Below are positions 42,207 through 51,202 of a DNA stretch of 62,261 bases, piece by piece. This stretch comes from an uncultured Planctomycetota bacterium (GTDB taxonomy: Bacteria; Planctomycetota; Phycisphaerae; UBA1845; Fen-1342): contig CAADGM010000085.1 of NCBI GenBank assembly GCA_900696535.1, forward strand, positions 1 through 62,261, written 5' to 3'. The notes beneath the pieces were generated by a model. It saw nothing but the letters and a program-made list of their open reading frames with translations. It made no database searches and was not told the DNA's origin. The position numbers and the translations under genes are program-made. How positions within the stretch are numbered: the first letter of the stretch is position 1; each line of letters starts with the position of its first letter.

Positions 42207-43400
42207 ATGACCAGCCGCCAGCGCGTCGCCGCAGCGATGCGCCACGCACCTGTGGACCGCGTCCCGTGGATGTGCCAGCTCGCGCTCGGGCACTACTTCC
42301 TGAACTTCGGACAGCGCTACCAGCCGCACGAGATCTGGTTCTCGAGCGAGGCTTTCGCCGACGTGCTGGTCGAAGCCGCGCAGCGCTACCGCTTCGACGG
42401 CGTGCTCATCAACATCCCCGGCCGTCCCGACGACCTGCACACTGGGATTCCACACATCGAGGCGACGCCGGACGGAGAGCTCCTCACGTGGAAGAACGGG
42501 CTGCGCGTTCTCGTCCCCCCGGACGACAACCCGCTTCTGGAGCCCGACGACACGGAGCGCGCCCCGCACGCGAGCTTCGCCGACTTCGACCCGGAGCGGG
42601 ACTTTGAGCGCCTCGGCGCGTGGCCGCGGTACATCTGGGGCGTGTACCACGTGCCGGAACTGCCCGGCGAATCCGGCGAACTGCTGGCGCAGATCCCCCC
42701 CTATTTCCTGCGGACGATCGACCTGGTCAAGCGTCGCGTGGGCGAGTCGCTCTCGATCCATGGCGAGGTCTTCTCGCCCTTCACGCACCTGCTCGAGCTC
42801 TTCGGCTACCAGGACGCCATGCTCGCGCTCGCGATGGATCCGCCCAAGGTCGAGCGGATTCTCGACCGGCTTGCCGACGCGGTCATCGCCTGGGGGCGGG
42901 CGCAGGCCGAACGCGGCGTTGATGCGGTGCTGATCTCCTCGGCGTTCGCCGGCGCCGGCTTCATCTCGCCGGACATGTACCGCCGTTTCGTCTTGCCCTG
43001 CGAGCGAAAAGTCGTCGATGCGTTGCACGCGACGCACCCCGGCGTGCCGGTGTACACGCACACATGCGGTCGACTCGCGGACCGGCTGGAGCTACTCGCC
43101 GAGACGCACACGGACGGCGTGGACACGCTCGACCCACCGCCGCTGGGCGACTGCGACCTGGCCGACGCGAAGCGACGCGTGGGCGCGCGGCTCTTCATCA
43201 AGGGCAATATGAACGCCGTGGCGCTGCTCTCGGACAGCGCCGACCAGCTTCGCGCGCGGGCGCTGGCCGCGCTGGAGGCCGGGCGCCCCGGCGGGGGCTA
43301 CATCCTCAGCACGGCGTGTTCGGTCGCGCCGCGCGTGGAGCCCTGGAAGCTCGAGCTGCTGGCGGACGTCGCGATCGCGCACGGCCGCGAGAAGGAGTGA
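42207..43400 (+). CDS. URO-D/MtaA-family methyltransferase
   Basis: A protein of 397 residues of the uroporphyrinogen-decarboxylase superfamily. It is of the methyltransferase kind and not the heme enzyme. Zinc ligands of the MtaA/MtbA type are visible as HTC in VYTHTCGRL, and a later cysteine in LSTACSVAP completes an HxC...C pattern. In MtaA this zinc activates a thiol that exchanges methyl with a corrinoid protein. Aryl-ether demethylases such as MtvB belong to the same superfamily. The corrinoid protein gene follows after three bases, so it is the likely partner. The ATG at 42207 was chosen at the start of the conserved domain. The methyl donor or acceptor is unknown. Confidence 0.85.
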   Translation: MTSRQRVAAAMRHAPVDRVPWMCQLALGHYFLNFGQRYQPHEIWFSSEAFADVLVEAAQRYRFDGVLINIPGRPDDLHTGIPHIEATPDGELLTWKNGLRVLVPPDDNPLLEPDDTERAPHASFADFDPERDFERLGAWPRYIWGVYHVPELPGESGELLAQIPPYFLRTIDLVKRRVGESLSIHGEVFSPFTHLLELFGYQDAMLALAMDPPKVERILDRLADAVIAWGRAQAERGVDAVLISSAFAGAGFISPDMYRRFVLPCERKVVDALHATHPGVPVYTHTCGRLADRLELLAETHTDGVDTLDPPPLGDCDLADAKRRVGARLFIKGNMNAVALLSDSADQLRARALAALEAGRPGGGYILSTACSVAPRVEPWKLELLADVAIAHGREKE

Positions 43401-43403
43401 AGC

Positions 43404-44105
43404 GTGTCAGAGCAGGACGCCACGATCGAGCAGCTCATGGAGAGCCTCGCGGAGCAGCTTTATCGCGGCGCGCAGGCCGAGGTGCTCGCGACGGTGACGA
43501 CGGCCCTGGCGCGCGGCACCATCGCGGCCGACATCGTCAACCGCGGCTTGATGCTCGGCATGCAGCGGGTTGGCGTGGACTTTCGCGACGGGAAGCTCTT
43601 CCTGCCGGAAGTGCTCATGGCCGCCCAGGCCATGCAGGCCGCGATGCGTGAGCTCGAGCCGCTGCTGATCGGGCCGTACGGCGGCGGGACGCGCGTCGCG
43701 CGGGCGGTGATCGGCACGGTCAAGGGCGACATCCATGACATCGGGAAGAACCTGGTCAGCATCCTGTGGCGCGGCGCGGGCTTCGAGGTCATCGACCTGG
43801 GGATCAACACCAAGGCGGACACGTTCGTCGAGGCCGTCGAGCGGCACCGACCCGAGATCGTCGGGCTCTCCGCGCTGCTGACGACCACGATGCCATACAT
43901 GCGGGTCGTAATCGACGCGCTCCGGCAGCGCGGCCTGCGCGAACGCCTGATTGTGCTGGTCGGCGGGGCCGCAGTCTCGCGCGCGTTCGCAGACGAGATC
44001 GGGGCCGACGGCTACGGCCGAGACGCCGCAAGCGCGGTTGACCTGGCGCGCACGCTGCTCGCCCGGCGCCGCGGTGGCTCAGCAGCGCCGGAGGGCGTGG
44101 CGTGA
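43404..44105 (+). CDS. Corrinoid (B12-binding) methyltransferase protein
   Basis: A protein of 233 residues. The N-terminal helical cap domain contains LMLGMQRVGVDF and FLPEVLMAAQAM. The C-terminal Rossmann-like cobalamin domain has the lower-ligand motif GDIHDIGKNL (DxHxxG), then GLSALLTTTM and VLVGGAAVS. This is the MtaC/MtbC/MetH-module type that carries the methyl group on cobalt. GTG at 43404 follows GAAGGAG closely. The stop overlaps the start of the homocysteine methyltransferase by four bases (GTGA). Cobalamin shuttles methyl between the two flanking enzymes, which is an inference from order and family. Confidence 0.93.
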   Translation: MSEQDATIEQLMESLAEQLYRGAQAEVLATVTTALARGTIAADIVNRGLMLGMQRVGVDFRDGKLFLPEVLMAAQAMQAAMRELEPLLIGPYGGGTRVARAVIGTVKGDIHDIGKNLVSILWRGAGFEVIDLGINTKADTFVEAVERHRPEIVGLSALLTTTMPYMRVVIDALRQRGLRERLIVLVGGAAVSRAFADEIGADGYGRDAASAVDLARTLLARRRGGSAAPEGVA

Positions 44106-44992
44106 AGACGACGCTGGTGGAGCTGCTGGCGGCGGGCCGGTGCATCGTGGCAGACGGTGCGATGGGGACCGAGCTTCAGTACGCCGGCCTCGAGCCCGGC
44201 GCGCCGCCGGAGCTGTGGAACGCTTCTCATCCCGAACGTGTACGCGCGGTCCACCTGGCGTACATCCGCGCCGGCGCGCAGATCGTGCTGACGAACAGCT
44301 TCGGCGGCAACCCGGCGCGGCTCGCACTTCACGAGCTCGAGCCGCGCTGCGAGGAGCTGGTCGCCGCAGCCGCGCGGCTGGCGCGCGTGGAAGCGGATGC
44401 GGCGCGGGCCGGCGTGCTCGTGGCCGGCTCGATCGGGCCGACCGGACAACTGCTCGAGCCGCTCGGCCCGCTCGCGCTCGACGAGGCCGTCGCGGGCTTT
44501 CGGCGCCAGTCGGCCGCGCTGCTCGACGGCGGCGCCGACGTGCTATGGATCGAGACGATGTCTGATCTGCGCGAAGTCCAGGCCGCAATCGAAGGCGCGC
44601 GCCAGGCCGGAGCCAACGCAGCCATCGTCGTCACTCTGAGCTTCGACACGCGCGGCCGGACCATCATGGGCGTGAGCCCCGCTCAGGCAGCCGCCGCGCT
44701 CGCGGACCTCGGCGTCGCGGCGATGGGCGGCAACTGCGGCGTCGGGCCGTCGGAGCTGGGGGAGGCGATCGAGCAGATGCGCGGCGTTGTGCCGCGCGCG
44801 GCGCTGGTTGCCAAGCCGAACGCCGGCCTGCCGCGATGGGAGGCCGGGAAGACTCAGTATGCGATGTCGGCGGACGAGTTCGCTTCGGCAGCCGCCGGCT
44901 TGGTGCGAAGCGGAGCCGCGATCATCGGCGGCTGTTGCGGGAGCACACCCGCGCACATTGCCGCGCTTGCGCGTGCGCTGGCCAGGTCGTAG
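44102..44992 (+). CDS. Homocysteine S-methyltransferase family protein
   Basis: A protein of 296 residues corresponding to the N-terminal homocysteine domain of MetH/BHMT. The zinc cysteines occur in GNCGVGP and GGCCGSTP. DGAMGTELQ and TNSFGGN form the barrel entrance motifs. It should transfer methyl from the corrinoid protein, or from another donor, to homocysteine to give methionine. The GTG start overlaps the corrinoid gene. No folate-binding domain or SAM-dependent reactivation domain of MetH is present in this cassette. Confidence 0.9.
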   Translation: MKTTLVELLAAGRCIVADGAMGTELQYAGLEPGAPPELWNASHPERVRAVHLAYIRAGAQIVLTNSFGGNPARLALHELEPRCEELVAAAARLARVEADAARAGVLVAGSIGPTGQLLEPLGPLALDEAVAGFRRQSAALLDGGADVLWIETMSDLREVQAAIEGARQAGANAAIVVTLSFDTRGRTIMGVSPAQAAAALADLGVAAMGGNCGVGPSELGEAIEQMRGVVPRAALVAKPNAGLPRWEAGKTQYAMSADEFASAAAGLVRSGAAIIGGCCGSTPAHIAALARALARS

Positions 44993-45067
44993 ACCGGACG
45001 GCGGCCGCCGGGACCCAGCGCGCCATCGCGTTCACGTGCCCCCCTGCGTTGTGCAGCCCCTGCGAAA

Positions 45068-45141
<74 letters not shown>

Positions 45142-45188
45142 AGCGTGCGTTGCGCTGCCAGCATCCTTCGTTGCGTCATCGCGGCAGA

Positions 45189-45273
45189 TGCCCGGAACTG
45201 GATTCGAACCAGCACGGGGTTAACCCCCACCAGGCCCTCAACCTGGCGCGTCTGCCAATTCCGCCATCCGGGC
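45189..45273 (-). tRNA. tRNA-Leu (anticodon GAG)
   Basis: The minus strand gives an 85-nt class II cloverleaf with acceptor GCCCGGA, a long variable arm (GGGGGTTAACCCC region), T loop GGTTCGAATCC and anticodon loop TTGAGGG. CCA is not encoded. It is probably cotranscribed with the tRNA-Arg downstream. Confidence 0.95.
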
Positions 45274-45374
45274 TTCGGGGGCAATCCGGCGCACGCCGCC
45301 GGAACCCGGCAAGGTATGTCCCGACCGCGGCGGCGTCAAGAGGGGAGCGCGCGGCGTGGCCGGGCGCACGCACC

Positions 45375-45403
45375 TTGGGCCTTCCACGCCTCGGCCCTAT
45401 AGT
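45375..45403 (+). promoter_or_regulatory. Predicted promoter of the PpiC lipoprotein gene, leaderless geometry
   Basis: TTGGGC at 45375-45380 and TATAGT at 45398-45403 are 17 bases apart. The ATG follows the -10 box by seven bases and no Shine-Dalgarno is present, so the message may begin at or next to the start codon. Confidence 0.45.
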
Positions 45404-45410
45404 GCGCCGC

Positions 45411-46745
45411 ATGTCGCCCCGCACGTCACGACTCGCCGGGCTGCTGGTCGCCGGCTCGTTGCTCTCACTGTCGCTCATCGCGTGTGACACGCCAGGCCGC
45501 GGCCCCGAGGCGGAGGCCGATGTCGCCGCGACCGGACCCGCACCGCCGCCCGCGCAGCGCCCGGTCATTCGGAGCGAGGCCGAGCTGGCCGCGGAGCGTC
45601 AGCAGCGCATCGCCGCCGGGCAGCAGGTCCCCGTCGAGCAGCCGGCGATCGCCGCCCCGCGGCCAACGGCGCCGCGGCGCCCGCTGGCCGCGCCACGGGC
45701 AGCGAAGGGCTCCATTGCCTCGGATCTGCTCATGGTCAACGACGTGAGCGTGACCGTGTCCGAGGTGCTTTACCTGCTTCGGACGCGACTGGACGAGCTT
45801 CAAGCGGACGAGAGCCGCGACCGACTGCACGCACAGATCGAGGACCTGGTTCGCAGCGAAGTCCAGCGGCAGATCGGAACGATCCTTGTGCACAAGGAGG
45901 CGCTCGCGTCGCTCGACGAGACGCGTCGGCGGACGGTCGAGCAGGCCACCGACAAGGAGATCGCGCGCATCCGGCAGGCGGCGTTCGAGGGCAGTCCGGC
46001 CAAGCTGGCCGCCCACCTGCGCGAGCACAACCTGAGCGAGGCCCAGTTCCGTACGCTCATCGAGCGCGACATGGTCGTCCGCGAGTACACACGGGAGCGG
46101 CTGCTCGGGCGCGTGCAGATTCGGCGTGACGACCTGCTCACGTACTATCGCGATCACAAGGACAAGTTCGGCTCGCCAGAGACGCGCGAGCTGCTCGTGA
46201 TCGAACTGCCGTTCGAGCGGTTTCTTCCGGCCGGCAGCGGAAGCTGGGAGCGGGCCCCCCGGACCGCCCGCGCCGCGGCGAAGCTGGCCGCGGTCCGCCG
46301 GGCGCGGGAGGCCCACGCGGCCCTGGCCAGCCGCCCCTTCGCGGACGTGGCCCGCGAGTTCTCACTCGGACCGAAGGCGGAGGACGGCGGTTCGTGGGGG
46401 ATGATCGGCAAGCCCCTGCAACCGCCGTTTGACCAGATCAGCGAGCCGATCTTCGCGTATCAGAGCGGACAGTACGGCGAGCCCGTCGAGCTCGAGACCG
46501 GGTGGTACATCGCGGGCTGTGGGCGGATCGAGCCGGCGGTCTCCAAGTCGTTCGACGAGGTGCAGGAGCAGGTCCGGCGCGAGTTGTACGAGGCCCGGTT
46601 TCAGAAGCTGTCGCGCGAGTACGTCCTGCGCCTGGCTGAGAAAGCGACCGTCTCGGACGTCGAGGCGTTCGTCGATCACGCGGTCTCGCGCGCAATCGCG
46701 GTGGTGCCGGAGGGACGACGGTCGGCGAGCGCTGCGGGCCTTTGA
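45411..46745 (+). CDS. Peptidyl-prolyl isomerase lipoprotein (parvulin/SurA type)
   Basis: A protein of 444 residues. A lipoprotein signal ends in LSLSLIACDTPG. A Pro/Ala-rich linker is followed by a SurA N-like helical region (about residues 105-230, ...LVRSEVQRQIGTILVHKEAL...). A parvulin domain comes next (about 255-390), marked by RELLVIELPF, FADVAREFSLGPKAEDGGSWG and the usual C-terminal strand. Such proteins chaperone and isomerise proline bonds of outer-membrane proteins in the periplasm. The ATG at 45411 sits just after the predicted promoter. The parvulin domain carries a short insertion around residues 275-300. Clients are unknown. Confidence 0.85.
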   Translation: MSPRTSRLAGLLVAGSLLSLSLIACDTPGRGPEAEADVAATGPAPPPAQRPVIRSEAELAAERQQRIAAGQQVPVEQPAIAAPRPTAPRRPLAAPRAAKGSIASDLLMVNDVSVTVSEVLYLLRTRLDELQADESRDRLHAQIEDLVRSEVQRQIGTILVHKEALASLDETRRRTVEQATDKEIARIRQAAFEGSPAKLAAHLREHNLSEAQFRTLIERDMVVREYTRERLLGRVQIRRDDLLTYYRDHKDKFGSPETRELLVIELPFERFLPAGSGSWERAPRTARAAAKLAAVRRAREAHAALASRPFADVAREFSLGPKAEDGGSWGMIGKPLQPPFDQISEPIFAYQSGQYGEPVELETGWYIAGCGRIEPAVSKSFDEVQEQVRRELYEARFQKLSREYVLRLAEKATVSDVEAFVDHAVSRAIAVVPEGRRSASAAGL

Positions 46746-46832
46746 GGCCGGGCGTTCTCCCCCGTTGGTCTGCATCGCCGGGGCCCGAAGACGGCTCACT
46801 TCCGAATCGGCGCTGCACCCAGAAGTGCCGTT

Positions 46833-46860
46833 CTACCGCGGCAAGTCGTTAACGCGGTAG
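46833..46860. repeat. Inverted repeat in the gap before glnA
   Basis: CTACCGCG (46833-46840) pairs with CGCGGTAG (46853-46860) across a 12-base loop. It lies in the 589-base convergent gap after the PpiC gene, may act as a terminator, and has no T tract. A smaller hairpin, AACGGCCT/AGGCCGTT, is at about 47228-47246. Confidence 0.4.
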
Positions 46861-46993
46861 AGCCCATCGGGGAGCAATCCTGCGGCGGGCCGGCCTCGCC
46901 GCTCTCAACTGCACATCCGCCGTGGGCGCCGCACCCGGCGACCAGTCGCATGCCTTCGAGTTCGGGCCGAGCGCGTCGAGAACCAGCTCATAC

Positions 46994-47066
46994 GTGTCCT
47001 TCGGGTCCTTCGTGGTTCACTCTGCGACTTCGAGAGGGGAAGAATCACGAAGTTCACGAAGAGCAC
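46994..47066. repeat. Imperfect inverted repeat built of CACGAAG-type units
   Basis: The arm at 46994-47021, read on the minus strand, and the arm at 47041-47066, read on the plus strand, each contain two CACGAAG-like units (for example CACGAAGTTCACGAAGAGCAC). The arms match at about 20 of 26 aligned positions. No open reading frame explains it. The rest of 46746-47334 holds no gene that could be supported. Confidence 0.55.
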
Positions 47067-47334
47067 GAGGAGAGTTGAAGGCCGCTCTCTGGCAGTCACC
47101 GCTCGGATCGCCCGCCCGCACCGCGCGCTACCTCCGCATCCGGCGATCGTCAGACTTCGCCGTCGCCGTTCGGATCGAGTGCCCGCGACGTCGAGCCTGG
47201 CAGCCGCGCCGTCTGCGCCGCCACAAGAACGGCCTCAAGGCCGTTTCCCCAGCGTACGAGGCCGGTCTCCAAGGGTAACGGGCCGGTTCGCAGTCAGATT
47301 GAGCCCGTCTCTCCCAAAGGTCTCGCTGGTCGCG

Positions 47335-48753
47335 CTACGTGTCCAGGTGCAGGACGAACTCGTAGGGGTGCGGGTTGATCGAGATGAGGCGGTTCTCGTT
47401 CTGCCGCTTGCCCTCGATCCACCCGCGCAGGAATGCCTCCGGAAACACCTCCCCTCGCGTGAGAAACTCGCGGCCCTGCTCGAGCGCGTCCAGCGCGTCG
47501 TCCAGAGAGCGCGGAACGCCCAGAATCTTGTGGCGGAACTCGGCCGGCTGGCGGGCGATGTCGACGTCGAAGGGGCCGAAATTCCGTGCGGACGGGTCGA
47601 TCTTCTGCTGAACGCCGTCGATGCCGGCCAGGAGCATCGCCGCGAGGGTCGTGTAGATGTTCCCGGTGAAGTCGGGCGGGCGATACTCGATGCGCTTCTC
47701 GTCGGGCGATTCAGCGTACTTGGGCACGCGAATCGCGGCCGAGCGGTTGGCCAGCGAGAAGAAGAGGTTGACCGGGGCCTCGTAGCCCTCGACCAGCCGC
47801 TTGTAGGAGTTGGTCGAGGGGTTGGTGAGCCCGGTCAGCGCGGGGCCGTGCGAGAGCAGGCCGCCGATGTAGTGCAGGGCCAGGTCGCTGAGGTTGGCGT
47901 AGTTCCTGCGGCGTTCGTCGAAGAACAGGGGCTTGCCCTCCTTCGTGAGCCGCTGGTGGACGTGCATGCCGTTGCCGGCCTCGCCGAAGATCGGCTTGGG
48001 CATGAACGTGGCGAGTCGGCCGTGGCGGCGGGCGACATTCTTGATGACGTACTTGACGAGCATGGCCTGGTCGGCCGCGCGCAGGAGCGGCTGCATGAGC
48101 ACTTCGACTTCGCACTGACCGGACGCGCCGACCTCGTGGTGGTGGTAGCGGATGGGCACGCCCAGCTTCTCGAGCGTCAGCGCGATGTCCGAGCGCAGGT
48201 TGTGGAGCTGCTCGGTCGGAGGCACGCGGAAGTACCCGGCCTTGTGCGGAATGGGCGGCGCCAGCCCGTCGGTCTGCACCTCGCTGGCCTCGATGCGGAT
48301 CGCCACGTGGTACGGCTCGGTGCGCACGTGCACGCGGTCAAAGACGTGGAACTCGAACTCCGGCGCCATCCAGCACTCGTCGGCGATGCCCGTTTGCCGC
48401 AGGTACGCCACGGCGCGCTGGGCGATCGTCCGCGGGTCGCTGGGGAGGAGCTGCTGCGTGTCGGCCGTCACCGTGTCGCACAGGAAGCTCAGCGTGGGGT
48501 GGTCCCAGAACGGGTCGACGAAGCCGGAATCAGGCCGCGGCAGGGCGCACACGTCGCCGCTCTCGACGCTCGTGTATCCGGAGCCTGCGGAGCCGTCGTA
48601 GCCCACCCCCTCGACAAAGAGCCGCTCGGTGACCTGGCTGGCGGGCAGACTGACATGCAGCCATTGCCCGATCACCGAGCAGATCTTCAAATCGACCATG
48701 GCCACGTCGTGCTTCTTGAGGTAGTTCAGGGCTTCGGGGATGGACGCAAACAC
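47335..48753 (-). CDS. glnA: Glutamine synthetase, type I
   Basis: A protein of about 472 residues that makes glutamine from glutamate, ammonia and ATP. Recognised motifs are APEFEFHVFD (metal glutamates), KPIFGEAGNGMHVHQ, the flexible loop NPSTNSYKRLVEGYEAP and NRSAAIRVPKY. The C-terminus ends HPYEFVLHLDT. The tyrosine-containing NLYDLPPEE adenylylation segment of enterobacterial GSI was not found, so regulation by adenylylation is unlikely. The start is taken as GTG at 48753, seven bases after AGGAG. A GTG at 48759 is too close to that site. A TATGAT box at 48786-48791 on this strand may be its -10. No glnB is adjacent. Confidence 0.92.
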   Translation of the reverse strand: MFASIPEALNYLKKHDVAMVDLKICSVIGQWLHVSLPASQVTERLFVEGVGYDGSAGSGYTSVESGDVCALPRPDSGFVDPFWDHPTLSFLCDTVTADTQQLLPSDPRTIAQRAVAYLRQTGIADECWMAPEFEFHVFDRVHVRTEPYHVAIRIEASEVQTDGLAPPIPHKAGYFRVPPTEQLHNLRSDIALTLEKLGVPIRYHHHEVGASGQCEVEVLMQPLLRAADQAMLVKYVIKNVARRHGRLATFMPKPIFGEAGNGMHVHQRLTKEGKPLFFDERRRNYANLSDLALHYIGGLLSHGPALTGLTNPSTNSYKRLVEGYEAPVNLFFSLANRSAAIRVPKYAESPDEKRIEYRPPDFTGNIYTTLAAMLLAGIDGVQQKIDPSARNFGPFDVDIARQPAEFRHKILGVPRSLDDALDALEQGREFLTRGEVFPEAFLRGWIEGKRQNENRLISINPHPYEFVLHLDT

Positions 48754-48849
48754 GGGCACGCTCCTTTCAAAGCGGTCGGCCCGCCATCATACGGGATAAT
48801 CCGACCCGAAGCACCGACCCTGGCGCACGGTCCGGGGGAGGGGCTGCCC

Positions 48850-48870
48850 GGGCCGGCACACCGCCGGCCC
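48850..48870. repeat. Perfect GC hairpin between glnA and the HerA-like gene
   Basis: GGGCCGGC (48850-48857) pairs perfectly with GCCGGCCC (48863-48870) across a five-base ACACC loop, in the 257-base divergent gap. With no T run it is more likely a structural palindrome than a terminator. Confidence 0.4.
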
Positions 48871-49010
48871 CCCGTCGGGAGCGTCAAGCGGGGTCAGGGC
48901 TTGGCGCGCCCCGCATGGACGGGCAGGGGCAGTCGGGGTCGTAACTGGCCGCCCCTCCCAGTCCGGCCGATAGCCGTTTCAGAGTGTTGTTGCTGGTTGG
49001 GAGACCGCGC

Positions 49011-51185
49011 ATGGATCGCCTGAAGATCGGACAAGTTCTTTCGGTGAGCGGGGATAGCGTCGAGGTGCGGATCGGGCTGCCGGATCTGCGCGTCCATGCC
49101 GACGGTCGCATGCAGCGCGTCGGGCGTCTGGGCTCGTACGTGACGCTGCCGGTCGGCGCCGGCGACATCATCGGGTACGTCACGCACGTCAACATGCGCG
49201 GCGACCTGGAGGGCGAGGGCCTGCCCAACTGGAACCACCCGGTCGTCATCGGCGTGCAGCTCCTGGGCACGTCGCGTGACGGGCGCTTCTCGCGCGGCGT
49301 CAACGAGTATCCGACGCTCGGCGACGACGTGTACCTGGCAACCAGCGCCGACTTCCGGCTCATCTTCGGTAGCTTCGACCAGCTCGCGGCGGGCGAGCGA
49401 CGCAAGTCGTTCCCCCTGGGCCGATTCGCGATCGACACGTCCTTCGAGGTCCAGGCCTTGGGCAAGGAGTTCTTCGCCAAGCACGTCGCAGTCATGGGGA
49501 ACAGCGGCTCGGGCAAGTCGGTCACGACCGCGAAGATCCTCCACGAGGCCCTGGCCCTGCCGCACACCCAGATCATCCTGTTCGACATGCATGGCGAGTA
49601 CCTGGCGGCCTTCAGCGACGACCAGGGGCGGCCGCTGCCGAACGTCACCTACCTCTCCGACCGCAACCTGGTGCTGCCCTATTGGATGTTGCGCTACGAG
49701 GAGTTTGAGACGCTCTTCCTGGACGCGAGCAACCCGCTGAACATCAACGCCCAGAAGGTGTTCCTGCGGCAGGCGTTCGAGCTGCTGAAGCGTCCCGCGG
49801 CGGAGGAGCTGGGCCTGCTGGCCGAATACACGATCGACACGCCGATCTACTTCTCGCTGGATCAACTCAAGACGTATGCGCTGAACATGAACGACGCGCG
49901 CTTCGTGCTGAACTCGGAAGCGTACGCCTTCTCGCGTCTGCCCTATCGCCAGCTTCCGGTCGAGGAGCAGGAGAAGCTGCTCTTCACGCGGCGGATGGAG
50001 TTCAACAAGGGCAACTCCGAGGGCGAGGTCCCGCACGCGACGTTCTTCGGGCGACTCATGGGCTTCGTCAACCAGCTCGAGACGCGCATGGCCGACCGCC
50101 GCTACGACTTCCTGCTGCGGCCTTTCGAGCAGGCCCAGCGCAGCCCGGCCATCGCGCCGCACCTGCCGCCCGACGGTTCGCCCGGCGTGCTCAGCCGCAG
50201 CGCCGCGGCCGTGATCCGCGGCATGCTCGGGCGGCTGACGAAGCAGCGGCGGAACCTGGTCATCGTTGACCTGTCGGGGTTGCCGTTCGAGGTGGTCGAC
50301 GTGGTCGTCGCGGTGCTCTCACGGACACTGTTCGACTTCAATTTCTGGGCGCCGCCGGAGGTTCGCGTGCCGCTCGTGATCTGCTTCGAGGAGGCCCACA
50401 ACTACCTGCCACGGGTCGATCGCGCCTCTCGAATGTTCGCCCGCGACGCTGTCGAGAAGATCGCCAAGGAGGGCCGCAAGTACGGCGTATCGGCCATGGT
50501 CGTCACGCAGCGCCCCAGCGAGCTGTCGCCCACGATTCTGAGCCAGTGCAACTCGATGGTGTTGATGCGGATGAACAACCCTGACGACCAGAACTACGTC
50601 GCCCGGGTCGTCAGCGACCAATTCCGCAGTCTCATCAGCATCCTGCCGAGCATGAAGCCGGGCGAGGGTTTCATCATCGGCGATTCCGTCCTCATGCCCA
50701 TGCGCACCATGATGGATCTTCCGCCGAAGCTCCCGCGCAGCGGCGACGTGGACTTCTTCCAGCACTGGAACGAAGGCACGCCGGACGCGTCCGTCGAGAC
50801 GATCGTGGACCGCTGGTGGCGCCAGACGCGCGAGCTGGTGCGCGAGACAAGCGACGACGAGGACGGCACCGCTACTGCTCGGCCCGGCGCGGGCGTCGTC
50901 GGCCACGGCGGCAGCGAAGCGAGTGGCGCGCGGTCGGGCGGCCATTCGAGCACGGGCTCGCCCGCGGTACGCCCGGCACCCGCCCCGGGGACGTCAAGCG
51001 GCGCGGCGGGCGAGGCCGACGGACCCGACGCGGCCACGGAGCCGCCGCCGGACGCCTGCCGCGGCGATGCGGCGCCGCCGCCGGGGGCGAGACCGCCGGC
51101 CGGTGCGCACGAGTCCGGCCGCGGCCCGACGCCGGCCGAGCGGCGCCTGGCCGAGCTGGCGGCGCAGCTTGGGGGCAAGAAATAG
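49011..51185 (+). CDS. HerA-like ATPase (HAS-barrel and FtsK-like motor)
   Basis: A protein of about 724 residues. An N-terminal HAS barrel (about 1-120) is followed by the HerA ATPase core. Walker A is GNSGSGKSVT (about residue 165) and Walker B is LVICFEEAHNYLP (about 460), with VTQRPSELSPTILSQCNSM (about 500) as the sensor region. HerA pumps DNA in homologous recombination and end resection with the NurA nuclease, and relatives occur in phage defence. No NurA gene is adjacent. The last 130 residues are low-complexity Pro/Gly/Ala-rich and probably disordered. The ATG at 49011 has GGGAG seven bases upstream. Confidence 0.9.
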   Translation: MDRLKIGQVLSVSGDSVEVRIGLPDLRVHADGRMQRVGRLGSYVTLPVGAGDIIGYVTHVNMRGDLEGEGLPNWNHPVVIGVQLLGTSRDGRFSRGVNEYPTLGDDVYLATSADFRLIFGSFDQLAAGERRKSFPLGRFAIDTSFEVQALGKEFFAKHVAVMGNSGSGKSVTTAKILHEALALPHTQIILFDMHGEYLAAFSDDQGRPLPNVTYLSDRNLVLPYWMLRYEEFETLFLDASNPLNINAQKVFLRQAFELLKRPAAEELGLLAEYTIDTPIYFSLDQLKTYALNMNDARFVLNSEAYAFSRLPYRQLPVEEQEKLLFTRRMEFNKGNSEGEVPHATFFGRLMGFVNQLETRMADRRYDFLLRPFEQAQRSPAIAPHLPPDGSPGVLSRSAAAVIRGMLGRLTKQRRNLVIVDLSGLPFEVVDVVVAVLSRTLFDFNFWAPPEVRVPLVICFEEAHNYLPRVDRASRMFARDAVEKIAKEGRKYGVSAMVVTQRPSELSPTILSQCNSMVLMRMNNPDDQNYVARVVSDQFRSLISILPSMKPGEGFIIGDSVLMPMRTMMDLPPKLPRSGDVDFFQHWNEGTPDASVETIVDRWWRQTRELVRETSDDEDGTATARPGAGVVGHGGSEASGARSGGHSSTGSPAVRPAPAPGTSSGAAGEADGPDAATEPPPDACRGDAAPPPGARPPAGAHESGRGPTPAERRLAELAAQLGGKK

Positions 51186-51202
51186 CTCCTGACTCCCGCC
51201 CC

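Noticed and set aside
42207..43400. Uroporphyrinogen decarboxylase (HemE) of heme synthesis
   Set aside because: The HxC...C zinc motif and adjacency to a corrinoid protein and homocysteine methyltransferase point to the MtaA-like methyltransferase branch.
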